Shown here in pieces: positions 37,473 through 46,541 of a stretch of 64,000 bases of DNA. The DNA comes from Duganella sp. BJB480 (GTDB taxonomy: Bacteria; Pseudomonadota; Gammaproteobacteria; Burkholderiales; Burkholderiaceae_D), in NCBI GenBank assembly GCA_003416985.1, contig QVIN01000008.1:62001-126000 (forward strand), read 5' to 3'. How positions within the stretch are numbered: position 1 is the stretch's first letter; every line of letters begins with the position of its first letter. Under the pieces are notes generated by a model. That model was not told the origin of the DNA and did no database searches. It saw nothing but the letters and a program-made list of their open reading frames with translations. Position numbers and translations under genes: made by a program.

Positions 37473-39206
37473 TCACCCGCGCATGTCCTGGGGGCGTTCC
37501 GGTATGGCGCCGTTGGCCGCTTCGTACTCGCTGGCGGCGGCCGCCGCCACCACGCCCGACATCGGCGCCAGCAGCGCCAGTTGCTCCATCAGCTGGGCGA
37601 AGCGCTGCTGCCCCGGCGCGATGGCGTCGACATGCATCAGCACCGCGATCGCCTCGTCGGCCAGCTCGCGCACGTAGCCGGTCTGCTGCAGCTGAGAGAT
37701 CAGGATCTGCGCGGAATTGAACAGGATACGCATATTGTGCGGCAGCGCCTTGCGCGCCACCCGCATCCACTCGACCGCCTCGACCAGCTTGCCGGTCTTC
37801 CACAGCAGCACGCCCTTGTTCATCATATCCGCCGCCTCCTTGCGCGAAGCCTTGATCAGCTCCACGCCCTCGTCGGTCATGCGCGCCTTGTCGAAGATCT
37901 TCTGCACGTCCTCCAGCAGCGGCACGTTATCGTGGTTGTTGCGGGTGATGTAGCACAGCAGCCCCACCGGCGCCTCCTTCACGCCGACCGCGAACAGCAG
38001 CGTCGCCATGTCGAGGCAGGTGTCGGTGTCGGGGCGCTGCTTGCTCTCGTCGGCCAGCATCGCCTCCAGCTCGTCGCCGGACTTGCGCGCGCGCCGGTAG
38101 TCGCCGGTCTCGTGGTAGACCAGCCCCTCGGTGATCTTGGCGCGCAGCTCGACCTGGTCGCCGCCGAACTGGTGGACCGCCGCGTTCAGCAGGCGTATGG
38201 CTTCCTTGGTGTCGTTCTTCTGCGCGCACACGCGTGCCAGGCCGAAGAAGGCGTCCACCGTCTTCATCACCGAATACTCGCCGATCTCGATGCACTTGCG
38301 GAAGGCCTTCTCCGCCACCGGGATGTTGCCCAGCTTGAGCGCCGTCTGCCCCAGCGCGCGCTGGCGCGGCACCGAATTGGGCGACAGCTTGGCGGCCTTC
38401 TCCAGCACGCCGAAGGCCTCCTCGGTCTTGCCCTGCAGCTGGTAGGTCTTGGCCAGCTGGTCGAAGGCGTCGATGTAGAAGCGATTATCGGTGATCACCG
38501 CCTGGAACATCGTTAGCGCCGCATCGAGCTCGCCGTTGTTCATCAGGATCTTGGCCAGGCCGCAGCGCGCCCAGTTGTAGTCGCGCTCCTCCAGCACCTG
38601 CTCGTACACCTTGCGCGCCTGTTCCGGCTCGCCGCTCTTGAGCAGCAGCGTGGCCTTCATGCGCAGCAGGTCGATCTCGTGCAGCCGGTCATGGGCGATC
38701 TGCTCGTCGCACAAACGCGCCGCGCGCAGGTAGTCCTTGTCGGCGAAGGCCTGGTCGATTTCGCGGAAGATCTGCTTCTTGTTCCACACACGGTTCAGGC
38801 GCGTCAACAGCACGCCCTCGGTGATCGGTTTGATGATGTAGGCGTCCGGCTGGTGCTCGGCCGCGCCCATCACCGACTCCACGCTCTTCTCGGCGGAGAC
38901 CATCAGCCACACGCTGCTGGGCAGCATCAGGTTGCGGATGCGCGCCTCCTCCAGCACCTGCTGGCCGTTCTTGCCGTCGCCGAGGTTGTAATCGCACAGC
39001 ACCACGTCGTAGCGGGTCTTCGACAGCAGCATCATCGCCTCGCCGCCGCTGGCCGCCTGGTCGATATGCTTGGCGCCGAGGTTGCGCAGCGATTCGCGCA
39101 GCAGCTGGCGGATGCCGACGAAATCGTCCACCAGCAGGTAGCGCTTCTCGGCCCAGTCGACCGCGCCTTCGGCGGCGGTGGCGGCTATCGCTTCGACGCC
39201 GCTCAT
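37473..39206 (-). CDS. Response regulator with receiver domain and TPR array
   Basis: A 577-residue cytoplasmic protein. The receiver domain at residues about 20-145 has the acidic pair D27-D28, phospho-acceptor D72 in LCDYNLGDG and Lys in IIKPITE. From about 165 onward come eight or more tetratricopeptide-type repeats (for example ARKVYEQVLEERDYNWARCG, AFGVLEKAAKLSPNSVPRQR), giving a protein-binding rather than DNA-binding output. The C-terminal 40 residues are Ala-rich. Its ATG overlaps the TGA of the upstream histidine-kinase gene (ATGA), so the pair is translationally coupled and probably forms a dedicated two-component system. The output partner is unknown. Confidence 0.9.
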   Translation of the reverse strand: MSGVEAIAATAAEGAVDWAEKRYLLVDDFVGIRQLLRESLRNLGAKHIDQAASGGEAMMLLSKTRYDVVLCDYNLGDGKNGQQVLEEARIRNLMLPSSVWLMVSAEKSVESVMGAAEHQPDAYIIKPITEGVLLTRLNRVWNKKQIFREIDQAFADKDYLRAARLCDEQIAHDRLHEIDLLRMKATLLLKSGEPEQARKVYEQVLEERDYNWARCGLAKILMNNGELDAALTMFQAVITDNRFYIDAFDQLAKTYQLQGKTEEAFGVLEKAAKLSPNSVPRQRALGQTALKLGNIPVAEKAFRKCIEIGEYSVMKTVDAFFGLARVCAQKNDTKEAIRLLNAAVHQFGGDQVELRAKITEGLVYHETGDYRRARKSGDELEAMLADESKQRPDTDTCLDMATLLFAVGVKEAPVGLLCYITRNNHDNVPLLEDVQKIFDKARMTDEGVELIKASRKEAADMMNKGVLLWKTGKLVEAVEWMRVARKALPHNMRILFNSAQILISQLQQTGYVRELADEAIAVLMHVDAIAPGQQRFAQLMEQLALLAPMSGVVAAAAASEYEAANGAIPERPQDMRG

Positions 39207-39928
39207 GGCAATCGCAGCACGAAACAGCCGCCGCCCAGTGTGCCGCCGTTCTCCAGCGCGATGCCGCCGCTGCGCTGGCGGTACTTGTGCATCTTCGCCA
39301 CTTCGCTGGAGAAGTAGAGACCGAGGCCGCTGCTGTTGTTGAGGAAGTTGATCGCGCTGCGCTGGCTGTTCATCGCGCTGACGCCGGCCTCCAGCAGCGA
39401 TGGCGGGAAGCCGTCGCCGTTGTCCTCCACGCGCAGTTCGAGATAGTCGCCGTCCACGCGGACGGCCAGCCGCAGGCGGTCGCGCGTATAGCGGATGGCG
39501 TTGTTAATGGCGTGGACCAGCACACCGATGATCAGGTCTTCGTCCAGGGTCCAGATGGCGTCCGGCGGGAAGTCCAGGTCCAGCGTGATGCCGCGCGATT
39601 GCAACAGGATGCGCGCCTGCGCCGCCACCTGCTCGACCAACTCGCTGACGCGGCATGCTGCGGGGTCGAACGGGTAGCCAGGCTTGCCGACGTCCTTGTA
39701 GAGCGCCAGCAGCTGGATCAGGTTGTCGTTGAGGCGCTTGGTCTGGTACAGCATCTGCGCCAGCTGGCCGTAGCCCGGCTGCTCCGGCGTGGAGGGCGCG
39801 GCGGCCAGCAGATTCTCCAGCGTGCCATTGAGGACGCCGATCGAATTCTTCATGTCGTGCACAGTCGACGCCAGGAACATGAACAGCTCCGGCGAACCTT
39901 CGTGGTGCTGCGCATCTTCTTCATCCAT
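39203..39928 (-). CDS. Small soluble sensor histidine kinase
   Basis: About 241 residues, essentially only the kinase core. Start at ATG 39928 is preferred because GGAGA lies 9 bases upstream; ATG 39943 is also in frame. The phospho-acceptor is in ASTVHDMKNSIGVLNGTLE and the HATPase domain shows N-box INNAIRYTRD, DNGDGFPPSLL and SSGLGLYFSSEVAKMH. There is no sensor domain or membrane segment, so its input comes from another protein or the N-terminal 20 residues. It overlaps the REC-TPR gene by four bases (ATGA); the two are a cognate pair. Confidence 0.88.
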   Translation of the reverse strand: MDEEDAQHHEGSPELFMFLASTVHDMKNSIGVLNGTLENLLAAAPSTPEQPGYGQLAQMLYQTKRLNDNLIQLLALYKDVGKPGYPFDPAACRVSELVEQVAAQARILLQSRGITLDLDFPPDAIWTLDEDLIIGVLVHAINNAIRYTRDRLRLAVRVDGDYLELRVEDNGDGFPPSLLEAGVSAMNSQRSAINFLNNSSGLGLYFSSEVAKMHKYRQRSGGIALENGGTLGGGCFVLRLP

Positions 39929-40046
39929 CGTTCGGTTCTCCATGGACGGCGCGGGTTGGGATTGTTATTTGTGCCGCAATTATAGCCTGTTGATATAGCA
40001 GCGCCAACGCCGCGTTGGCGCGCACGCAACGCGCGCCTGGCGCCGG

Positions 40047-41744
40047 CTACTGGCTGCGACGGCGCTGTTTGAGCAGGAAGCGGCCGGGATCGAGCGCATC
40101 GACCAGCATCGCCTCCAGCGGCGGCGGGGCGTTCTCCAGCTGCGACACCAGCAGTTCGGCCATCAGCGGCGCCCAGATCAAGCCGCGCGAGGCGTAGCCC
40201 AGCAGGCCATACAGGCCGGGGTGGCGCGGCACGTCGCGCAGGCGTTCGAGGCGGCCGGCGGATGGATAGTCGGGCAGCGCGCCGGCCAGCGGCAGGCGGT
40301 CCGGCGCGGCGCAGCGGAAGCCGACGCGGCCCGCCAGCGGCGCGGTGGAGGCCAGCGCGGCGACGGCCTCGCCGGGCACGATCTCGGCGAGGCGGGTGAG
40401 GTTTTCCAGCTGGCTGTCGGCGCGCAGTTCGGGATCGTCGTCGTTGTCGTAGGTGGCGCCGGCGCAGACGATGCCGCCGGACGGCGGCGTGACGTACGCC
40501 TCGCGGCAAACCACCAGCGGCAGCACCGGCGGCGCCGGCGCGGTCGCGGCGTGGGCGGCATCCGGCACCGGCAGGTGCGTGACCTGGCCGCGCAGCCGGG
40601 ACAGCGGCAGTTCGGCCGCCTGCGCGATGTTGACGGCGCCGGTGCCGTTGGCTAGCACCACGGTGGGCGCCTGCGCGATCAACGCGCCGTCGCCGCCGCG
40701 TACCTGCCATTCGCCTTCCACGCGCTGCAAGTCCAGCACCTCGGTGGTGAACACGCGCCGCAGACGCTCACCGCAGGCATCGAGCATCGCCGCGCACAGC
40801 GACGCGGGACGCGCCCAGCCGCCCTGCCCGAACAGCCAGCCGCCATGCGGCGTGGCACCGCCCAGCAGTTCGCCGGCGGCGCCTGCATCCAGCCAGCGCA
40901 CGTATTCCTCGGGGTAGTTCCAAGCCGCCACCACGTCCTGCTGAACGATCGCATGGTCGGCATCGCGCGCCAGTTGCAGCACGCCGCAGCTGGCGCCGTC
41001 GAACACGCGACCGACGCCGCCCAACCGCCGCCACTTGCGCAGCGCGAAGGTGTAGGCGGCGCGGCTCAGGCGCGTAGGGATGTTGTCGTCCTTCGACAGC
41101 AGCGGCATGAAGATGCCGGCCACGTTGCCGGAAGCCTCCTGCGCCGGCGCCGCGTGGCGTTCGATCAGCGTGACATCCCAGCCGCTGGCGCACAGTCGAT
41201 GGCTGGCCGCCGATCCGGCCACGCCGGCGCCGATCACGATCGCGCGGCGCACCGGCTCCGGCGGCGGCGCCGGTTGCGGCCTGCGGCTTTGGTAGACGGC
41301 GCCGATGTCCTGCGTACCCTCGATGGCTTTGCAAACGAAGCCCGCCGCCGTCAATGCCCAGGCCAGCGCTTCGTCCGGTGCCCGCGCGCGCAGGGTGGCG
41401 CCCAGCACGGCCAGCTTGGCCAGCCCGCGCGCCTGCGATGCGGGGAACGATGCGTCGACATGGAAGGCGTCCACCCGCGCGGCGATCTGCGGCAGCACGG
41501 CATCGAGCGCGCCAACCAGCAGGTCCAGCGTGACGCGGCCATCGTCGAGCAGGATGCGGTGGAAGCCCGGCACATCCAGCGGCCACAGGGCGCGCAGCTC
41601 CTCGTCGGCGCTCGCGTCCACGCTGGGAACGTGCGGCGTCACCGCCAGATAGTGCAGCATGCCCTGCGGCGGCAAGGCGCGCCACTCGGCCATGAAGCGT
41701 TCGCCGTGGCCGAAATCGGTGTCCAGCACCACGCGCCGCGTCAT
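40047..41744 (-). CDS. mnmC: MnmC-like FAD-dependent tRNA U34 oxidoreductase with degenerate methyltransferase half
   Basis: 565 residues. MnmC normally has an N-terminal SAM methyltransferase (MnmD) and a C-terminal FAD oxidoreductase that converts cmnm5U to nm5U at tRNA position 34. The C-terminal part is intact: FAD loop AIVIGAGVAGSAASHRLCAS at about residue 195, EASGNVAGIFMPLLSKDDN, and the terminal GLYGLLGYASRGLIWAPLMA. The N-terminal half lacks about 60 residues and its SAM loop reads DTDFGHGERF instead of the usual GFGTGLNF; the DGFAP catalytic motif is replaced by VDASFPAS, so methyltransferase activity is doubtful. Start ATG 41744 overlaps the tag stop (ATGA). Length is short for a bifunctional MnmC (about 660-690). 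Confidence 0.85.
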   Translation of the reverse strand: MTRRVVLDTDFGHGERFMAEWRALPPQGMLHYLAVTPHVPSVDASADEELRALWPLDVPGFHRILLDDGRVTLDLLVGALDAVLPQIAARVDAFHVDASFPASQARGLAKLAVLGATLRARAPDEALAWALTAAGFVCKAIEGTQDIGAVYQSRRPQPAPPPEPVRRAIVIGAGVAGSAASHRLCASGWDVTLIERHAAPAQEASGNVAGIFMPLLSKDDNIPTRLSRAAYTFALRKWRRLGGVGRVFDGASCGVLQLARDADHAIVQQDVVAAWNYPEEYVRWLDAGAAGELLGGATPHGGWLFGQGGWARPASLCAAMLDACGERLRRVFTTEVLDLQRVEGEWQVRGGDGALIAQAPTVVLANGTGAVNIAQAAELPLSRLRGQVTHLPVPDAAHAATAPAPPVLPLVVCREAYVTPPSGGIVCAGATYDNDDDPELRADSQLENLTRLAEIVPGEAVAALASTAPLAGRVGFRCAAPDRLPLAGALPDYPSAGRLERLRDVPRHPGLYGLLGYASRGLIWAPLMAELLVSQLENAPPPLEAMLVDALDPGRFLLKQRRRSQ

Positions 41745-42301
41745 CGCTTGCGCGTCCGGCAGAAGCAGTCCGGCGCATGGTCGTTCACCATGCCGATGCC
41801 CTGCATGTAGGCGTAGATAATGGTCGAGCCGACGAACTTGAAACCCAGCTTGGCCAGGTCCTTGGAGATGCGGTCCGACAGTTCGGTCTTGGCCGGACGC
41901 GGCCCCTCGGCGGCATCGAGCGGCTTGCCGCCGACATAAGCCCACAGCCACCGGTCCAGCGTGGTGCCGCTGGCGCGCAGGCGCAGGTAGGCCTGCGCAT
42001 TGGTGATGGCCGCCGCCACCTTCAGGCGGTTGCGCACGATGCCGGCATCGGCCAGCAGCGCCGCGACCTTGTCGGCGTCGTAGGCGGCGATTTTCTCGGC
42101 ATCCCACTGGTCGAAGGCGGCGCGGTAGTTCTCGCGCTTGTTGAGTATCGTCTCCCAGCTCAGGCCAGCCTGCGCGCCCTCCAGGTTCAGCATCTCGAAC
42201 AAACGGCGCTCGTCGTGGCAAGGCACACCCCATTCCTTGTCGTGGTATTCGAGGTAGAGAGGATTGGCGGGATTGGCCCAGCTGCAGCGCGTCTTGGTCA
42301 T
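41741..42301 (-). CDS. tag: DNA-3-methyladenine glycosylase I
   Basis: A 186-residue Tag protein that removes 3-methyladenine from alkylated DNA (base-excision repair). Conserved features: the CSWAN start with zinc ligand Cys6, YHDKEWGVP with a second ligand His, the glycosylase segment LEGAQAGLSWETILNKREN, FKFVGSTIIYAYMQGIGMVN, and the C-terminal zinc ligands in DHAPDCFC. Length matches the family. ATG 42301 is used (MTKTRCSW); the frame extends further upstream but without family similarity. Its stop overlaps the mnmC start by four bases, suggesting a two-gene operon. Confidence 0.95.
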   Translation of the reverse strand: MTKTRCSWANPANPLYLEYHDKEWGVPCHDERRLFEMLNLEGAQAGLSWETILNKRENYRAAFDQWDAEKIAAYDADKVAALLADAGIVRNRLKVAAAITNAQAYLRLRASGTTLDRWLWAYVGGKPLDAAEGPRPAKTELSDRISKDLAKLGFKFVGSTIIYAYMQGIGMVNDHAPDCFCRTRKR

Positions 42302-42380
42302 GGCGAAGAAGGATCGGGGAGAAGGCGACAGTATAGCAAGTGGGCTATCATATAGGCCCCTCACCTCGACGGAGATTGGC

Positions 42381-42839
42381 ATGCAATTCGAAGCGAAGAT
42401 TGAATGGACGCGCAACGGGCAGGACTTCCTGGGACAGCGCTACAGCCGCGCCCACGCATGGCGATTCGACGGCGGCGCCACCGTGCCCGCCTCGTCGTCG
42501 CCGCTGTCGGTGCCGCTGCCGATGTCGGACGCCTCCGCCGTCGATCCCGAGGAGGCGCTGGTGGCCGCCACCTCCAGCTGCCATATGCTGTTCTTCCTGT
42601 CGATCGCCGCCAAGCGCGGACATACCGTCGACAGCTACCACGACCACGCCATCGGCCAGATGGGCAAGAACGCCGCCGGCAAAATGGCGATGACGCGCAT
42701 CGCGCTGCGGCCGGTGATCGCCTTCGCCGGCACCGCGCCGCCGGGCGCCGAGGAACTGGAGGCCATCCACCACGAGGCGCACGACAAGTGCTACATCGCC
42801 AATACACTCAACTGCGAAGTGGTGGTCGAAGCCCCTTAA
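42381..42839 (+). CDS. OsmC/Ohr-family peroxiredoxin-like protein
   Basis: A 152-residue OsmC-family protein that probably reduces organic hydroperoxides. Both redox cysteines are present: in ATSSCHMLFFLSIAAKRG and in HDKCYIANTLNCEV. GGAG lies 6 bases before ATG 42381. It is closer to the OsmC-like YhfA/OsmC branch than to classical Ohr, judged from the VDPEEALVAATSSCH block. It overlaps the convergent cyclase gene by four bases at the 3' end. Divergent from tag across about 80 bases. Confidence 0.92.
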   Translation: MQFEAKIEWTRNGQDFLGQRYSRAHAWRFDGGATVPASSSPLSVPLPMSDASAVDPEEALVAATSSCHMLFFLSIAAKRGHTVDSYHDHAIGQMGKNAAGKMAMTRIALRPVIAFAGTAPPGAEELEAIHHEAHDKCYIANTLNCEVVVEAP

Positions 42840-45694
42840 GTTTCGAGGTCGCTGGACAGGCCCACGCGGCGGCGCTCGCCGCCCAGCACCAGCGGCCCGG
42901 TCAGGTTGCTGACCGGCCGCACCTCGCCGTCGGCCACCGCCTGGTCCAGCTGCTGCATCAGGCGCGGGAAGATGCCGTCCGGGCGCGTGGCCGCGGTGCT
43001 GTACAGCGCCGCCCAGGCGTTGCGGCCGGAGCGCTTGGCGATGTACAGGCCCTGGTCGGCCAGCTCCACCACCTGCGACCATGACAGCAAGCGCGGTTGC
43101 TCCGGCAGGAAGGGGAAGCACGCAAACCCGATCGAGCAGGTCTTGGACAAGCGCGCGCCGTCCGGCAGCAGGAAATCGCGGTCGGCCACGGCGCGGCGCA
43201 TGCGCTCCGCCACCACGTGGGCCTCATCGCGGTGCGTGGCGCGCGCCAGCACCAGGAACTCCTCGCCGCCCCAACGGATCACATAGTCCGATTCGCGGAA
43301 CACTTCGCGCAAACGCTCCTGCATCTGCACCAGGATCGAATCGCCGGCCGCGTGGCCGTAACGATCGTTGACCTCCTTGAAGTGGTCCAGGTCGACCATG
43401 AAGAACACCAGGTCGTTCGGCGCCAGCAGGTCGCACTCGGTCAGCTCGCGGTGCTGGCAGGTGTCGTAGCCGCGCAGGCTCATGGCCACGTCGGCGTCGA
43501 CGTTCTGCAGGAAGAAGCGGCGGTTGCGCAAGCCGGTCAGCTGGTCGGTCAGGCTCACCTCCTCCAGCGCCTTGTAGGCCTGCTCCAGTTCCAGGTTCTT
43601 CTCCAGCAGCTGCTCCTGGGTCGCGCTCAGTGTCTTGAGCGTGGCCGCCACCTGGCGGTAGGCGCTGGCGTTGTCCAGCGCGATGGCGCCATAGGCGCAC
43701 AGCGTGCGAAAGATCAGCCGTTCGCGCTCGCCGTAGGCCCGTTCATGCAGCGACTGCACCGTCATCACGCCCAGCACGCGGTCGCCCACGCGCAGCGGCG
43801 CGAAGATCAGGCTCAGGGTCGGCAGCGTGCCGGGGATCAGGTTGGGCGTGACATCGGCCTCGCCCAGTTCGATCAGGATCTCGCGCCGCTCGCGCACGCA
43901 GCGCGCCGAGTTGGCGTTGGGGTCCGACAGCGGCACCCGCACCGGCGGCAGCGGATTGCCGGCCTCCACGCCGAAGGCGCAGGCCAGCCACTCGCCGCCC
44001 GGCTCCAGCAGGAACACCGAGAAGTGCGTGGCGTCGAGCAGGCCGTGCACGTGGCGGTCCAGCGCGCGGAACACCGCCGCCGCGTCCAGGTGGGCGGTGA
44101 TCTCCTGGCCGATGGCGCTCAGGTGCTCCAGCGTGGCGCTGGTCTGTTGCAGCACCTCGGCGCGCTGCGCCTCGGCGGCGGCCAGCTGGCGGTGATGCTC
44201 GCCCTCGGTCTGCGCGCGCTCGGTCTGATACTGCACCTGCATCGCGATGGCGCGGTTGGTGGCTTGCTGGCTGTGGGTCTGGTCGCGCGCCGCGCTGGCC
44301 TGCAGCGCGATCGCGTAGGCGCGCGCGTGGTCGCCGATGGCCGCGTACTCGCGCGCGGTGGCGTCGAGCAGCGCGCCGGGCACGGTGTAGCCCTCGATGG
44401 TGGCGGCGATCTCCAGCGCCAGCTGCAGGTAATGCAGCACCGGATTGGCCGCCTTCATGTCGGCCGGCGGCGGCAGCTGGTGGCGCGCGTGGATGTCGGC
44501 CAGCACGTTGAGCGCGGCGATCTGGCTGGAGGCGTCGGCGTGTTCGTGCGCCAGCGCCAGCGCGCCCTGCGCGGCGGCCAGCGCCTCCTCGGGCCGCGCC
44601 AGGTGCGACAGCGCGTGCGCCTGGCCGCGCCGCGCGCTGCTGCGGAAGTCGGTCTGGCCCAGCGCGTCGCCGCGCGAGGCCAGGCGGGTGAAGCTCTCCA
44701 GCGCGGCCGCGTGGTTGCCCAGGTCCAGCGCCAGGTCGCCCTGGTATTCCAGCGCCACAGCGTAGGCGCGCGAGCCGGACAAGGACGCCAGCGTGTTGAG
44801 CGCCTCGCGCAGCAGCGTCTGCGCCGCCTCGCGCTGGCCCAGCTGGCGCAGGGTTTCCGCCGTCTGCATCAAACACATGCCGATGCTCAGCGGCCAACCG
44901 GTCGGGCGCGCCAGGTCCAGGCCGCGCTGCATCCAGTCCAGCGCCGCCTCGTGCGCGTTCAGGCTGGTGAAGCCGTTGCCGATGTTGGTGGCGACGATGA
45001 TGGCGCGCCGTATCTGTCCGGTCGCCAGCGCGGTTTCGTAGCTGAGCATGAGGTGGCCGATGGCGCGGCCGTAGTCGCTGCGCTGGAAGGCGCAGGTGCC
45101 GAAGAAGTCGCTGATCCAGCCGGCCGCGACCGGCGCCACGCCGCTCAGGTCGGTGCCGAAGCGGCCGCTCCAGCGCTCCTGCGCGGCCTTCCAGTCGCGG
45201 AAGGTGTCGCAGATGCCGGAGGCGGCGTCGATGACGTCGATGCGTACCGGGTCGCCGCCGGCGCGGGCGGCCAGCGCGGCCTGCTCCAGCCAGCGGTCGC
45301 CGGCGCTGCTGTTGCCGCGATCGTTGGCGACCCAGGCCAGCACCCAGCAGGCGTCCGCGCGCACGCGGTTGGCCCTGGCCGGCAGCGCGGCGCCCTGCTC
45401 CAGCTGCCGCAGGGCTTGCTCGGCCTGGTGCTGGGCGGCGTCCAGGCGCCCGTTCAGCCATTCGGCCTCGGCGCCGACCAGCAGCAGGCGGGCGCGCTGC
45501 AGGGCGGACTCGGCGTCGGGCAGCTCGGCCAGCAGCGGCGTGAGCTCGGCGGCCAGGGTTTGCGCACGCGACGGGTCGCGCTGGCGCAGGTGCCAGGCCA
45601 GCGCCGACAACAGGGGCAGACGCGACGAACCTTGCGCTTCAGACAACTCCGCCTGCCAGCGCGCCAGCTCCACATCGTGCGCAAACATATTCAC
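42836..45694 (-). CDS. TPR-GAF-GGDEF diguanylate cyclase
   Basis: About 950 residues, soluble. The N-terminal 480 residues form a TPR-like helical array (LAWHLRQRDPSRAQTLAAEL, AALDWMQRGLDLARPTGWPL and others), followed by a coiled coil. A GAF domain is at about 520-680 (LDATHFSVFLLEPGGEW, IFAPLRVGDRVLGVMTVQS). The C-terminal GGDEF domain has GGEEF, and an RESD inhibition site lies five residues upstream of it. It should make c-di-GMP from two GTP with product feedback. Start: GTG 45694 has GGGAAG at good spacing; TTG 45697 and ATG 45688 are alternatives. The cyclase call is confident; the input signal is unknown. Confidence 0.9.
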   Translation of the reverse strand: MNMFAHDVELARWQAELSEAQGSSRLPLLSALAWHLRQRDPSRAQTLAAELTPLLAELPDAESALQRARLLLVGAEAEWLNGRLDAAQHQAEQALRQLEQGAALPARANRVRADACWVLAWVANDRGNSSAGDRWLEQAALAARAGGDPVRIDVIDAASGICDTFRDWKAAQERWSGRFGTDLSGVAPVAAGWISDFFGTCAFQRSDYGRAIGHLMLSYETALATGQIRRAIIVATNIGNGFTSLNAHEAALDWMQRGLDLARPTGWPLSIGMCLMQTAETLRQLGQREAAQTLLREALNTLASLSGSRAYAVALEYQGDLALDLGNHAAALESFTRLASRGDALGQTDFRSSARRGQAHALSHLARPEEALAAAQGALALAHEHADASSQIAALNVLADIHARHQLPPPADMKAANPVLHYLQLALEIAATIEGYTVPGALLDATAREYAAIGDHARAYAIALQASAARDQTHSQQATNRAIAMQVQYQTERAQTEGEHHRQLAAAEAQRAEVLQQTSATLEHLSAIGQEITAHLDAAAVFRALDRHVHGLLDATHFSVFLLEPGGEWLACAFGVEAGNPLPPVRVPLSDPNANSARCVRERREILIELGEADVTPNLIPGTLPTLSLIFAPLRVGDRVLGVMTVQSLHERAYGERERLIFRTLCAYGAIALDNASAYRQVAATLKTLSATQEQLLEKNLELEQAYKALEEVSLTDQLTGLRNRRFFLQNVDADVAMSLRGYDTCQHRELTECDLLAPNDLVFFMVDLDHFKEVNDRYGHAAGDSILVQMQERLREVFRESDYVIRWGGEEFLVLARATHRDEAHVVAERMRRAVADRDFLLPDGARLSKTCSIGFACFPFLPEQPRLLSWSQVVELADQGLYIAKRSGRNAWAALYSTAATRPDGIFPRLMQQLDQAVADGEVRPVSNLTGPLVLGGERRRVGLSSDLET

Positions 45695-45898
45695 CAAATA
45701 ACTTCCCTTTACTGTGTGCTACCCGCTCCCGGTCGGAGCGGCAGGCGCCATTGCCTTAGCGCATGTATGCGCTGTTACAGCATTATTCCACAGTTTACGG
45801 ACTGTCCAGGCAGCCCTTTTTAAGTCCCTGAAATCAAAGAGATTTTAGTTCTCAGGAGAAATTATTTTAACCCAGAGAAATGTTCCGCCGCCGATCGC

Positions 45899-46036
45899 TC
45901 ACTGTTTGGTGGTCGCGTGCTTGCGGGCCTTTTGCAGGGCGATCTTGTGCTGGTCGCCTTTGTTCAACGTTTGGGCGTAGGATGGCGACATGGCCGCCAC
46001 GGCCAGGCCGGCGACAATGATGAGTTGTTTTTTCAT
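45899..46036 (-). CDS. Small exported peptide (45 residues)
   Basis: An ATG at 46036 is preceded by GGGAG at 6 bases. A basic start (MKKQL), hydrophobic core (IIVAGLAVAAM) and SYAQ cleavage site form a signal peptide. The mature 23 residues are basic and soluble (TLNKGDQHKIALQKARKH). Divergent from the YxFxxD protein gene, both next to a sigma/anti-sigma pair. Function unknown. Confidence 0.65.
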   Translation of the reverse strand: MKKQLIIVAGLAVAAMSPSYAQTLNKGDQHKIALQKARKHATTKQ

Positions 46037-46166
46037 TGCTATCTCCCGTTCATTGATCGGAAAATTTATTTTACGGTCGAGGGAATAATCCGGTCGTACC
46101 TTACGTATACCCGATGACAGCGCCGTTTCGCGTCGCCGTTCAACCCAACCGTAAAGGACCCAAGCC

Positions 46167-46532
46167 ATGAAGATCGCCCCCCGCCTGTCCCTCCTGCTCG
46201 CCGCCGCGCTGCTGGCCGGCGCCGCCCACGCCGACTCCGTCATGAAAAAAGACGGCATCCTGGTCAACGCGGCCGGCATGACCGTGTACACCTTCGACAA
46301 GGACGCGGCCGGCAGCGGCACCAGCGCCTGCAACGGCCCTTGCAGCGAGAACTGGCCCGCCGTGGTGCCGGCGGCCAGCGTGGCCGCGCCGTATTCGGCG
46401 ATCACCCGCGAGGACGGCGCCAAGCAGCTGGCGTACAAGGGCAAGCCGCTGTACCTGTTCAAGAAGGACCTCAAGCCGGGCGACCGCAACGGCGACAACT
46501 TCAAGGACATCTGGCACGTGGTCAAGGACTAA
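46167..46532 (+). CDS. Exported YxFxxD-repeat protein (COG4315 type)
   Basis: A 121-residue protein with a signal peptide (LLLAAALLAGAAHA) and two copies of the secreted repeat found in COG4315 proteins: MTVYTFDKDAAGSGTSAC with CNGPCSENWPAV, and KPLYLFKKDLKPGDRNGDNF with KDIWHVV. Such proteins are periplasmic and of unknown role, and are frequently encoded beside ECF sigma factors. AAAGGA precedes ATG 46167. The sigma-factor gene follows after 9 bases, so it is probably in the same operon. Confidence 0.9.
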   Translation: MKIAPRLSLLLAAALLAGAAHADSVMKKDGILVNAAGMTVYTFDKDAAGSGTSACNGPCSENWPAVVPAASVAAPYSAITREDGAKQLAYKGKPLYLFKKDLKPGDRNGDNFKDIWHVVKD

Positions 46533-46541
46533 GCGCCGTCC

